Source: Methanobacteriota archaeon
GTDB lineage: Archaea; Halobacteriota; Halobacteria; Halobacteriales; Halalkalicoccaceae
Length of the DNA stretch: 16,799 bases
Assembly: GCA_022561895.1 (NCBI GenBank)
Contig: JADFQH010000026.1
Span: 1-16,799, forward strand
Reading direction: 5' to 3'
Under the pieces are notes generated by a model. It worked only from the letters and a program-made list of their open reading frames with translations. It searched no databases and was not told the DNA's origin. Both the position numbers and the translations under genes were made by a program. Positions 1 through 7,193 of this stretch are shown piece after piece. How positions within the stretch are numbered: the stretch's first letter is position 1; each line of letters begins with the position of its first letter.

Positions 1-594
1 GGTGACGTCGAGCGCGGTCGTCGGCTCGTCGGCGATCAGCAGGTCGGGATCGCCCGCGAGCGCAATCGCAATGGCGATCCGCTGGCGCTGGCCCCCCGAG
101 AACTCGTGAGGGTAGTCATCGATCGAGTCCTCCGGACGGGCGATACCGACCCGCCGGAGGAGGTCGATGGCTCGCTCGCGTGCGACCTCGTCTCCTATCC
201 TCTCGTGGATCGTGATCGCCTCGGTGATCTGCCTGCCAATAGGATAGACCGGATCGAGCGCGCTCTGTGGGTTCTGGAAGACGTGGGCGATCCGACTGCC
301 CCTGACTCGCCGGAGGGTGGATTCATCGGCTTCCGAAAGCGACACGCCGTCGAACTCGATGGAACCGCCGACGATTTTGGCTGGAGGCTGGGGGACGATC
401 CCGGTGAGTGACTTGCAGGTGACGCTCTTTCCGCTGCCGGACTCGCCGACGAGACAGACCGTCTCGCCGCGTTCGACTGTAAAGCTCACGCCGTCGACGG
501 CGCGGATCGTCCCTCGTTCAGTTCTGATATGCGTTCCGAGATTTTCGACGGTGAGCAGGGGTTCGCACGCGCCGACTTGTTGTTGTTCCCTCAT
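1..594 (-). CDS. Oligopeptide/dipeptide-type ABC transporter ATPase (DppD/OppD family), 3' part missing
   Basis: ATP-hydrolysing subunit that would power a peptide- or nickel-type importer from the cytoplasmic face. Reading leftward from ATG at 594, the 198 visible residues hold every early ABC motif: Walker A GESGSGKS (about residues 47-54), Q-loop VFQNPQSALDPVYP, signature FSGGQRQR and Walker B LLIADEPTTALDVT. The ALDPVYP after the Q-loop is typical of the Dpp/Opp class. The frame runs off the left edge, so the H-loop and the family's C-terminal oligopeptide/iron-sulfur extension are not visible. The start overlaps the stop of the upstream permease gene (ATGA), so the two are translationally coupled. 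The substrate cannot be read from the sequence. A second ATPase (DppF-like) would be expected further left. Confidence 0.95.
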   Translation of the reverse strand, partial: MREQQQVGACEPLLTVENLGTHIRTERGTIRAVDGVSFTVERGETVCLVGESGSGKSVTCKSLTGIVPQPPAKIVGGSIEFDGVSLSEADESTLRRVRGSRIAHVFQNPQSALDPVYPIGRQITEAITIHERIGDEVARERAIDLLRRVGIARPEDSIDDYPHEFSGGQRQRIAIAIALAGDPDLLIADEPTTALDVT

Positions 595-1802
595 CGTTCC
601 CCCTCGTGTCGTGGATCGAGTGCGTCCCGCAGACTATCTCCGAGGAGCTTGAACGAGAGAATCGTCGCGGTCAGCGCGAGCGCGGGCAAGGTCGAAACCC
701 ACCAGATCAGGTAGGCGGGTTCGTCGGCTCTGCTCTGGACGTAGCCCGGCACGGCGGCGTTGACCGACTCGCTGATCGTCGATCCCCACGAGTAGAGTTC
801 GAGTTCGTGAAAGCCAAGAAAGGCGATCCCGGCCTCGATAAGAACGAGCATCGCAAGCAGGTGAAACACGGCGGGAACGAGCGTGTTGGTGACGTTGGGA
901 AGGATATGGCGCTTTGCGATGTAGAGGCGAGAAGCACCGAGGCTCCGGGCGACGAGGACGTGGCCGTCCTCGCGGCGTTGGAGGACCTCACTTCTGACGA
1001 GGCGGGCGATCCCGCCCCAGCTGAGTAGGCCGAACGTTAGGAGAAGGAGGAGCAGCGAGGGGTTCCAGTAGGCATAGCCCAGAAAGTACAGGACGATCGC
1101 GGGAATCGAGAGCTGGATATCGACGTAGCCCATTAGGAGATCATCGAGGAGACCACCGTACAGCCCGGCGATCACACCGACTGTTGCAGCGAGCGGGATG
1201 ACGAAGGCAGCGGCGAACAGGGTAACGTAGAGGGCGACTCGCGCGCCCGAAACGAGCAGAAAGCCCAGCGGATGGCCGCGTTCGTTCGTGCCGAGTGGGT
1301 AGGAAAGGGAGCCGTGACAGGACTGATCGAGCGGCGGACCCGTTACCTCGCCGAAACAGTCGAACGGCGTCACCTGCGTCGAGACCCCGATTGGGGGGTT
1401 GAACGCCTGTTCGAACCGGAGTCCGGGATCCGAAACAAAGAGCGGGCCGAGCGCGCCGATGAGGAAGAGCGCGAGGAGATAGCCGCCCGCAAGCAGTGCC
1501 GTCGGTTTCGCGGAGAGTTCTCGGAGCACTCGTCTCACCGATTTCTGATTCCGTCTCATCGGAATCATACCATACGAAAGGACGATTATGGCCGCCAGCA
1601 GAATCACCCAGTCGATCGTCTCCATTCGTATCGTCCCGACGAAATAAACGTGTGCGAGAAACCGATCGTAGAGATAGAGCGCGAAAAGGACGAACAGCCC
1701 CGCGAGAAGCATGGCTCGCTCGGACGAGAGGCGTCGGTTTCGCGTTCCAATCTCGTCCCAATCGACCTGTTCGAACCGCGCGGCTTCGTCGCTTTCCTGC
1801 AT
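591..1802 (-). CDS. ABC transporter permease, DppC/OppC family, with N-terminal extension
   Basis: Membrane channel subunit of a peptide/nickel-type importer, 403 residues. The binding-protein-dependent transport core starts near residue 95 (family-typical RELSAKPTALLAGGYLLALF). The EAA loop that contacts the ATPase lies at about 272-303 (ARSLGASRLYIAKRHILPN). About 95 extra residues precede the core and contain two additional hydrophobic segments (about 31-50 and 63-82); usual OppC proteins are near 300 residues. A large extracytoplasmic loop after the first core helix (about 125-170) carries two cysteines. The ATG at 1802 follows a GAGGGAG ribosome-binding sequence at 4 nt spacing. The stop overlaps the ATPase start. 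The partner permease lies on the other side of the intergenic region in the opposite direction, which is unusual for this family. Confidence 0.93.
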   Translation of the reverse strand: MQESDEAARFEQVDWDEIGTRNRRLSSERAMLLAGLFVLFALYLYDRFLAHVYFVGTIRMETIDWVILLAAIIVLSYGMIPMRRNQKSVRRVLRELSAKPTALLAGGYLLALFLIGALGPLFVSDPGLRFEQAFNPPIGVSTQVTPFDCFGEVTGPPLDQSCHGSLSYPLGTNERGHPLGFLLVSGARVALYVTLFAAAFVIPLAATVGVIAGLYGGLLDDLLMGYVDIQLSIPAIVLYFLGYAYWNPSLLLLLLTFGLLSWGGIARLVRSEVLQRREDGHVLVARSLGASRLYIAKRHILPNVTNTLVPAVFHLLAMLVLIEAGIAFLGFHELELYSWGSTISESVNAAVPGYVQSRADEPAYLIWWVSTLPALALTATILSFKLLGDSLRDALDPRHEGER

Positions 1803-1912
1803 CGATCTCCCTCGAAGTCGGTATGTTTTTTGTGTGGTACTACATAACTATCACGATAGATGTTCGGAAATGCGGCTTACTCGCCGCGACGTAAAAGGAG
1901 TCAGCGATCGAC
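1803..1912. promoter_or_regulatory. Divergent promoter region between the two ABC permease genes
   Basis: 110 nt separate the two start codons. The AT-rich stretch at about 1830-1850 is the only plausible TATA source for both directions. A small dyad, CTATC-AC-GATAG (1848-1859), sits in the middle and could be an operator for coordinate control of both arms. A ribosome-binding sequence GGAG (1897-1900) precedes the rightward GTG at 1913. The dyad is directly visible; its regulatory role is inferred. Confidence 0.45.
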
Positions 1913-2872
1913 GTGAATCTCTTTCGAATCCTCGCAAAGCGGATAGCCCTCGGGATCGTTGCGGCGTGGGCGGTGCTGACGGCGGTGTTTGCGATGTTTA
2001 CCCTCGGGGAAGACTGGGCCTTTCGCGGACAGGAGGGGGCACTCAGGTTCGCGGGCGCGAGCGAGGATGAGGTCGAAGCGGCTCAAGAACAGTATCTCGC
2101 AGAACGCGGTCTCGATCGTCCAGCCAGCGAGCAGTACGTGGACTGGCTGTGGAGCATGCTCACCCTCGACTGGGGCAATTCGTTTCTCGCGGACGAACCC
2201 GCGTTTTCGTTGGTGGTGAGCGCCGTTGACCGGACAGCAATGTACGTCGTCCCTGCACTCGCTATCGGGATCATCATCGGTATCCTCATCGGTCTCTATG
2301 CCGGGTTGAATCCCGATAGTCGCCTTGCGAACGGTGGTCTTCGTTCGGCGTATCTCTTGTTCGCGCTGCCGAACTTCTGGATCGGGGGACTTCTCTTTTC
2401 GACGGTCTGGGACTGGAACCGTGGTCACCCGCTGTTTGCGTATTCACCGATGGTATTCGAGCACATGCTCCCGATTGTGCTGACGACGACAACCCTCCTT
2501 GGAGGCTATGCAAGCTACACCCGCGCGCACTCGCTCGAATACACTTCGGCCGATTTCGTCACGCTCGTCAGAACAAAGGGCGCGAGCCGTCTCCGAATCG
2601 CCCGCCATGTCGTCCGCAACGCGGCGATTCCGTGGTTTTCGATGCTGTTTACGGAGGCCCTCGCGCTGCTCGTCCTTTCCGTGTTCGTCATCGAGACGCT
2701 GTTCGGAATCGAAGGAATCGGACTCCTGCTGATGAACGCTGCTCACGGTCAGGACGTTCCCGTTCTCCTCGGTGGAACGCTGGTTATCATCGCTGTTGGC
2801 GTTCTCGGTAACATCATTCAAGACGTTTCGTATAATATTCTCGATCCCCGCGTTGACACCGGAACGCGCTGA
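1913..2872 (+). CDS. ABC transporter permease, DppB/OppB family
   Basis: Membrane channel subunit of a peptide/nickel-type importer, 319 residues, the usual length. It has an N-terminal helix (about 9-31), an extracytoplasmic region to about 105, then five hydrophobic segments. The EAA loop lies at about 210-241 (FVTLVRTKGASRLRIARHVV). The protein closes with the family's LDPRV signature (310-314). The GTG start at 1913 was chosen because it gives the canonical MNLFRILAKR opening and has GGAG upstream. It diverges from the DppC-like/ATPase pair and is convergent with the PLP-enzyme gene, with only 9 nt between the stop codons. No substrate-binding protein gene lies in the window. Confidence 0.94.
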   Translation: MNLFRILAKRIALGIVAAWAVLTAVFAMFTLGEDWAFRGQEGALRFAGASEDEVEAAQEQYLAERGLDRPASEQYVDWLWSMLTLDWGNSFLADEPAFSLVVSAVDRTAMYVVPALAIGIIIGILIGLYAGLNPDSRLANGGLRSAYLLFALPNFWIGGLLFSTVWDWNRGHPLFAYSPMVFEHMLPIVLTTTTLLGGYASYTRAHSLEYTSADFVTLVRTKGASRLRIARHVVRNAAIPWFSMLFTEALALLVLSVFVIETLFGIEGIGLLLMNAAHGQDVPVLLGGTLVIIAVGVLGNIIQDVSYNILDPRVDTGTR

Positions 2873-2881
2873 TTTATACTA

Positions 2882-3979
2882 CTAGCTCCATTCGGCTTTC
2901 AACCCGCTTCCGGTGAGCGGAACGACCACGTCGTCATTCCCTTCTATCACACCCCGATCGCGGTACTCCCGAAGCGCCGCGGGAGCCACCGCACAGGTCG
3001 GCTCCGTATAAAAGCCCGCACGGTGAAGCCGATCGAGTTCGCGTTCGGTGTCTTTCTGACTGACGGCAATCGCACCCCCATCAGTTTCGGAAATCGCTTC
3101 GTGAATCTCTTCGTCCCTGACTGGCTCGCGGATCTGAATCCCATCGGCAACGTCGTTTTCGCCCTCGGTTTCGCCATGAAGCGAGTCGGCGATCGGGGCA
3201 TATCCCTTTGCTTGCGCGCCGAGGAGCCGTGGAACCGAGTCGATCCAACCCGCGTTTTCGAGCGCGCGAAAACCACGGTAGGCTCCCAAAAACAGCGTGC
3301 CATGGCCGAGCGGGAGGACGACCGCATCCGGTGGGTTCCAGTCGCGCTGGGCGGCGATCTCGAAGGCCACTGTCTGTGTGCCCGCGAAAAAGGCCGGGTT
3401 CCACGCATGACTCGCGTACCATCCCTCTCCCCTTTCTACCGCCTTGATACACGCCTCAGTGACCGCCTTCCGACTCCCCTCGACTTGCACGACCTCGCCG
3501 CCTGCACGCTCGATCGCGGCGACTTTCGAGGCTTTGACACCCGCTGGCACGTAGATCTCGGCCGTGATCCCCGCGCGGGCGGCGTAGGTAGCGATCGCCG
3601 CGCCCGCATTACCGGAAGAATCTTCAACTACTCTCTCGACGCCCAACTCCACTGCCCGTGAGAGGGTCGTCGTCGCCCCACGATCCTTGAAACTCCCTGT
3701 CGGAAAGACGTACTCGAGTTTGAACTCTGCGTCCCAGTCGGGTGCGGAAACGAGCGGAGTGAACCCTTCGCCAAGCGTCGCTCGTCGAGAAATCGGGATG
3801 AACTCGGAAAAGGCCCACAGTCCCCGGCAAGTATCGAGTTCCGAAAACACTGGTGGGGGTCCATCGGGAAGCGGTCCTGCTTCGAGTTCGAGGGGGTTCC
3901 CACATTCACAGCGCCACGGCTCGTCGACCCCTGATGAATAGGTCCGAGAGCAGGCCGGACAGCGGAGGTTCGAACTCAT
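2882..3979 (-). CDS. Threonine-synthase-like PLP-dependent enzyme (fold type II)
   Basis: Cytoplasmic pyridoxal-phosphate enzyme of the threonine synthase/threonine dehydratase superfamily, 365 residues. A small zinc ribbon opens the protein (C7, C10, C24, C26). It is followed by the TS-type EGFTPLV segment, the PLP-lysine motif PTGSFKDRG (93-101, K98), SSGNAG (121-126) and a C-terminal TGSGLK segment. True threonine synthases usually read TGHGLK there, and PLGHG replaces the usual glycine-rich phosphate cup, so this may be a paralogue with a different substrate. It shares one base with the upstream deacylase gene (TGATG), so the two form one transcript. Alternatives are authentic threonine synthase or another amino-acid beta/gamma-eliminating or replacing enzyme. 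The family is certain; the substrate is not. Confidence 0.88.
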   Translation of the reverse strand: MSSNLRCPACSRTYSSGVDEPWRCECGNPLELEAGPLPDGPPPVFSELDTCRGLWAFSEFIPISRRATLGEGFTPLVSAPDWDAEFKLEYVFPTGSFKDRGATTTLSRAVELGVERVVEDSSGNAGAAIATYAARAGITAEIYVPAGVKASKVAAIERAGGEVVQVEGSRKAVTEACIKAVERGEGWYASHAWNPAFFAGTQTVAFEIAAQRDWNPPDAVVLPLGHGTLFLGAYRGFRALENAGWIDSVPRLLGAQAKGYAPIADSLHGETEGENDVADGIQIREPVRDEEIHEAISETDGGAIAVSQKDTERELDRLHRAGFYTEPTCAVAPAALREYRDRGVIEGNDDVVVPLTGSGLKAEWS

Positions 3980-4935
3980 CAGTAGCTGTCGATCCCGGTT
4001 GCGACCGAGCAGACGTACTCTCCAGTTGCGACCTGAGGAAGTCGGCGTGAGCGCCAGAAAACTCCGGTACTATCGGCGCTCACATCGGCTTTGATCGTCC
4101 CGAAGACAGTTCTGACAGTAAAGACGGTCTCGCCACGTGAGACGCGCTCGCCGAGGTCCTTTTCGAAGCGCACGAGTCCCCCCGCGGGTGCGCCGTACTG
4201 GTCGAACCCGTTTGCGCGGGTCTGTTTTTCCTGACTGACATCGCCATCGAGAAAGCCGTAATACTGAAGCACGTTGAAGATCCCCTGGACGCCGAGTGCA
4301 ATGCTTTCTTCATCCCAGCCGACACAACCCCCGAGTTCGGGATCGATCGTTGGAATCCCCTCGTCGGGACCGACACGGGCGAGCTGACCACCGGGACCCT
4401 TCTGATCGAGGACGTAGCCACAGCCAAAGACCTTCGCGAGCGTGAGACATTCTTCGTGAAGTCGATGGCGCGTGCCACACCGCACCCGAACCTCGTTTAC
4501 CATCCGACTGGTCGAACCCTGGTGGAGATCGAGAATCAGATCCGCGGTCTGTGCGGCTTCGAATGTGGCATGGGCGATCCGCTCGGAGGAGGTCCCATCC
4601 GAATCACCCGGATAGGTCCGGTTCATCTTCGTATCGTCGATCGGATTTCTGTGTTCTGCGATCTGAAAGCCGTGATAGTTCACGATCCCGACGACGAGAA
4701 TCTCGCCCGCGAGCTCCGCGGGATCGATCTTCGGGACCGCTCGTTGTATCACGCCGATTCCATTGAGTTCGTCGCCGTCGCTTGCGGCCTGTATGTAGAG
4801 GGTTTTTCCGTCGTCTGCGCCGTTGATGACTGCGACCGGCAGCCCGAACTCCCCGCCGTCACGTGTCTCGCCGACGATAAGTCGCCCCGTATCGATCTCG
4901 CCGGGGGCGGCCTCCGCCGTTCCGAGGCTCGTCAT
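3979..4935 (-). CDS. Aspartoacylase/succinylglutamate desuccinylase-like metallo-deacylase
   Basis: Member of the AstE/AspA zinc-dependent family, which removes acyl groups from N-acylated amino acids; 318 residues. Visible family landmarks are DGDELNG (53-59), the substrate-carboxylate segment HRNPIDDTKMNRTYPG (95-110) with R96, N97 and R106, LDLHQG (135-140) with metal ligand H138, and an ELGG segment that should supply the catalytic glutamate. A C-terminal beta domain follows. The family's first metal ligand is the His of an HGxE motif; here the position is Asp (D53, codon GAC), with E56 retained. The substrate is unknown. The ATG at 4935 has AGGAG only 2 nt upstream, probably too close to act, and a weak TAAAG box near -30 suggests leaderless expression. 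Confidence 0.88.
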   Translation of the reverse strand: MTSLGTAEAAPGEIDTGRLIVGETRDGGEFGLPVAVINGADDGKTLYIQAASDGDELNGIGVIQRAVPKIDPAELAGEILVVGIVNYHGFQIAEHRNPIDDTKMNRTYPGDSDGTSSERIAHATFEAAQTADLILDLHQGSTSRMVNEVRVRCGTRHRLHEECLTLAKVFGCGYVLDQKGPGGQLARVGPDEGIPTIDPELGGCVGWDEESIALGVQGIFNVLQYYGFLDGDVSQEKQTRANGFDQYGAPAGGLVRFEKDLGERVSRGETVFTVRTVFGTIKADVSADSTGVFWRSRRLPQVATGEYVCSVATGIDSY

Positions 4936-5041
4936 TACTCCTATTCGGCGGGTCCACGCTCTTTAGCCGTTCGATTGTACAGAGCTTGTCGAACCGATTT
5001 CACCACGAACCGGGAGGTCTTTTTCCCCGCCGCCCGTAGCC

Positions 5042-5323
5042 GTGACCGTGAGCGATCGCACTCCCGAGGGACCCTCGCTTGCGGCGTTGTTGCTCGAACT
5101 GGGGATCAGGCGCAACGCCGCCATCGGACTCGTACTCGGCACGATCATCGCCCTCGCTGCCTACGGCTACCGGATCGTTCTCGTCGACGCTCCATCGGGT
5201 GTCGAAAGCTCGCCCGTGCTGTTTGGGGCGCTCGCGGTCACGCTTGCGGTTTCCGTCGCTGGCTTCGTCGTGTTCGTTTTGACGATCGTGGCGGCGATCC
5301 GACGTGTTCGCCAGCTCGACTGA
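5042..5323 (+). CDS. Small two-helix membrane protein, function unknown
   Basis: 93 residues with two clear hydrophobic segments (about 24-48 and 58-84) separated by a short outside loop, and a basic C-terminus (RRVRQL). This predicts a hairpin membrane protein with both ends inside. No catalytic motif is visible. The stop lies 41 nt before citrate synthase on the same strand, but citrate synthase has its own TATA-like box, so co-transcription is uncertain. The GTG at 5042 is followed by an in-frame GTG at 5048 that would remove two residues; neither has a good ribosome-binding site. A short conserved haloarchaeal protein is likely; no function is claimed. Confidence 0.75.
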   Translation: MTVSDRTPEGPSLAALLLELGIRRNAAIGLVLGTIIALAAYGYRIVLVDAPSGVESSPVLFGALAVTLAVSVAGFVVFVLTIVAAIRRVRQLD

Positions 5324-5334
5324 GAAACGATAAT

Positions 5335-5342
5335 CCTTAACC
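5335..5342 (+). promoter_or_regulatory. TATA-like box for citrate synthase
   Basis: CCTTAACC is centred about 26 nt before the ATG at 5365, the spacing expected for a leaderless haloarchaeal mRNA. There is no ribosome-binding sequence just before the ATG, which fits. Confidence 0.5.
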
Positions 5343-5364
5343 GGGATGGTCGGTAACCCTCAGT

Positions 5365-6501
5365 ATGGCCGACGATCTGAAAAAGGGGCTTGAAGGTGTG
5401 CTGGTCGCCGAATCCTCCCTCAGTCACATCGACGGTGACGAGGGCAAACTCATCTACCGCGGCTACGCGATCGAGGATCTGGCTCGCGAGGCGAGCTACG
5501 AGGAAGTGCTCTACTTGCTCTGGTACGGCGAGCTCCCCTCTCGGAGCGAACTCGATTCGTTTACGGATGAGATGGCCGCAGAGCGGGCCATCGACGACGC
5601 GGTCCTCGACACCGTCGAGGCGCTCGCGGTCGCCGACGCCGAACCGATGGCCGCACTGCGCACCATCGTTTCCCAACTCTCGGTCACCGATCCCGCCGGT
5701 GAGACCGACCCCGAGGATCGGGAAGCGACCTTAACGAAGAGCCGTCGGCTCACTGCCAAGATCCCGACCATCATCGCCGCATTTGCCCGCTTTCGCGACG
5801 GCAACGAGCCGGTTTCGCCCCGAAAAGAGCTGAGTCACGCCGCGAACTTCCTCTACATGTTAAACGACGAGGAGCCGGACGATATCGCGACCGAGACGTT
5901 CGACGCGGCGCTCGTCCTCCATGCGGATCACGGACTCAACGCCTCGACGTTCTCGGGAATGGTCACCGCAAGCACGTTATCCGACGTTCACAGCGCGGTC
6001 ACGAGCGCGATCGGCACGCTGAAAGGACCGCTTCACGGCGGCGCGAACCAGAACGTGATGAAGATGCTAAAAGAGGTCGACGAAAGCGATAAGGACCCCG
6101 TCAAATGGGTCAAAGACGCCCTCGATTCGGATCGACGAGTGGCCGGTTTCGGTCACCGCGTCTACGATGTCAAGGACCCGCGAGCCTACATCCTGGGAGA
6201 GTTCTCCGAGTCGCTCGCCGAAGAGGCCGGCGACATGAAGTGGTACGACTACAGCGTCGCCATCGAGGAGTTCATGGAAGAGGAGAAGGGGATCGCGCCG
6301 AACGTCGATTTCTACTCCGCGACCACCTACTACCAGATGGGCATCCCGATCGATCTCTTCACGCCGATCTTCGCGCTCTCGCGCGTCGGGGGCTGGACCG
6401 CTCACATCGCAGAACAGCTCGATGATAACCGGATCATGCGCCCGCGGGCGCGCTACGTCGGCGACGAGGACCAGACGTTCGTCCCGGTCGACGAACGCTG
6501 A
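5365..6501 (+). CDS. citZ: Citrate synthase
   Basis: Condenses acetyl-CoA and oxaloacetate to citrate, the entry step of the TCA cycle, in the cytoplasm; 378 residues, typical of the short archaeal/Gram-positive type. Catalytic and substrate residues are all present: H189 in LHADHGLNAS, H224 in GPLHGGANQN, H264 in GFGHRVYDVKDPRA and D315 in NVDFYSATTYYQMGIP. The protein is strongly acidic, as expected for a high-salt cytoplasm. Some family members act as 2-methylcitrate synthase; nothing here (no prp genes nearby) favours that. The gamma-glutamylcyclotransferase-like gene follows after 27 nt without a visible promoter and may be co-transcribed. Confidence 0.97.
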   Translation: MADDLKKGLEGVLVAESSLSHIDGDEGKLIYRGYAIEDLAREASYEEVLYLLWYGELPSRSELDSFTDEMAAERAIDDAVLDTVEALAVADAEPMAALRTIVSQLSVTDPAGETDPEDREATLTKSRRLTAKIPTIIAAFARFRDGNEPVSPRKELSHAANFLYMLNDEEPDDIATETFDAALVLHADHGLNASTFSGMVTASTLSDVHSAVTSAIGTLKGPLHGGANQNVMKMLKEVDESDKDPVKWVKDALDSDRRVAGFGHRVYDVKDPRAYILGEFSESLAEEAGDMKWYDYSVAIEEFMEEEKGIAPNVDFYSATTYYQMGIPIDLFTPIFALSRVGGWTAHIAEQLDDNRIMRPRARYVGDEDQTFVPVDER

Positions 6502-6528
6502 CCGACTCGACCAGCAGTAGATCGACTT

Positions 6529-6915
6529 ATGGCTCGCGTTTTCGTCTACGGAACGCTCACCGACTGCGAGCAGGTCGAGACGCTTCTCGATCGGTTTACC
6601 TTCGGCTCGAACGCCACCCTCCGAGGACTCCAGCGCATCGAGGGGCAGTATCCAACGCTCGCGCCGGGTGGCGAAGTCGACGGCCGACTGCTCGAAACAC
6701 CGGAAATCGATCGCCTCGATGCCTACGAAGGGGTCGAGTCGGGACTCTACACCCGCGAGTCGATCCCCGTCGCCAGCGGGGGGTCGGCCGAGTGCTACGT
6801 CGGCGACCCCGAACTGTTGGAAGCTGACGCCGAGTGGCCCGGAACGGGTCCGTTCGCGGATCGTGTGCGGGCGTACGTCTCCGAACGGGAGGTCGGTATC
6901 GACCCCGCCGACTGA
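6529..6915 (+). CDS. Gamma-glutamylcyclotransferase-fold (AIG2/GGCT-like) protein
   Basis: Small cytoplasmic enzyme-fold protein, 128 residues. It begins with the family's VFVYGTLTD motif (YGTL at 7-10), continues with GRLLETPEIDRLDAYEGV, where E67 matches the catalytic glutamate, and has the YTR strand (74-76). Members cyclise gamma-glutamyl compounds to 5-oxoproline. Haloarchaea use gamma-glutamylcysteine as their main thiol, so a role in its turnover is possible but inferred. It lies 27 nt after citrate synthase with no TATA box in the gap, suggesting read-through transcription. Confidence 0.85.
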   Translation: MARVFVYGTLTDCEQVETLLDRFTFGSNATLRGLQRIEGQYPTLAPGGEVDGRLLETPEIDRLDAYEGVESGLYTRESIPVASGGSAECYVGDPELLEADAEWPGTGPFADRVRAYVSEREVGIDPAD

Positions 6916-6993
6916 CAGCCGTGCGCCACCCGTCTGACAGCGGTTTCAACTCGCTCCCTTCGTGCGGTTTCACTTTCAGTTTGGACGGGCGGG

Positions 6994-7018
6994 TTTTATA
7001 TGGGTAGGGGCCACCCAT
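6994..7018 (+). promoter_or_regulatory. TATA box with overlapping dyad ATGGGT-N7-ACCCAT
   Basis: TTTTATAT (6994-7001) is the best TATA-like element in the gap. Its 3' end overlaps a perfect 6-bp inverted repeat (7000-7005 and 7013-7018, 7-base spacer), so a protein bound to the dyad would cover the core promoter. The expected transcription start is near 7020-7025. The sequence is directly visible; promoter and operator roles are inferred. Confidence 0.45.
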
Positions 7019-7161
7019 ACAGGTGCACGTCACACGGTTCGTGCATTCCCCATCCGTCCGCGGATTTTTCGCGAAGAATAGTACCGCCAGTTGTGATCCA
7101 TCGGACGAATACACTGATCGCCGACTGTCCGGCGACGGGTCTACAAACAGTGACGACCGAT

Positions 7162-7169
7162 AGTATAAC
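7162..7169 (+). promoter_or_regulatory. TATA-like box for threonine ammonia-lyase
   Basis: AGTATAAC is centred 28 nt before the ATG at 7194, matching leaderless haloarchaeal promoters. No ribosome-binding sequence stands before the ATG. Confidence 0.5.
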
Positions 7170-7193
7170 AACGTCCTTCCCGTAGCCGGCGGC

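Larger units (their letters stand above)
6916..7193 (+). other. 278-nt gap with promoter and structured-leader signals upstream of threonine ammonia-lyase
   Basis: No convincing gene is visible. The gap holds a strong TATA-like box at 6994-7001 overlapped by a hairpin dyad, a second stem (TGCACG 7024-7029 with CGTGCA 7040-7045), a weak third stem (CGCG 7059-7062 with 7070-7073), and a second TATA-like box at 7162-7169. A 46-codon frame from GTG 7023 to TAG 7163 is open and ends in an Asp/Ser-rich stretch, but its third-position GC is lower than that of neighbouring genes. It could be a small protein, a leader or a small RNA. Confidence 0.4.

Noticed and set aside
4456..5340. 294-codon rightward open frame
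   Set aside because: Covers the antisense of the deacylase and a second frame of the small membrane gene; Arg-rich, no motif.
7023..7163. 46-codon frame from GTG as a definite small protein gene
   Set aside because: Promoter spacing is suggestive, but third-position GC is lower than in neighbours and no homology is recognised, so it is only mentioned within the gap annotation.
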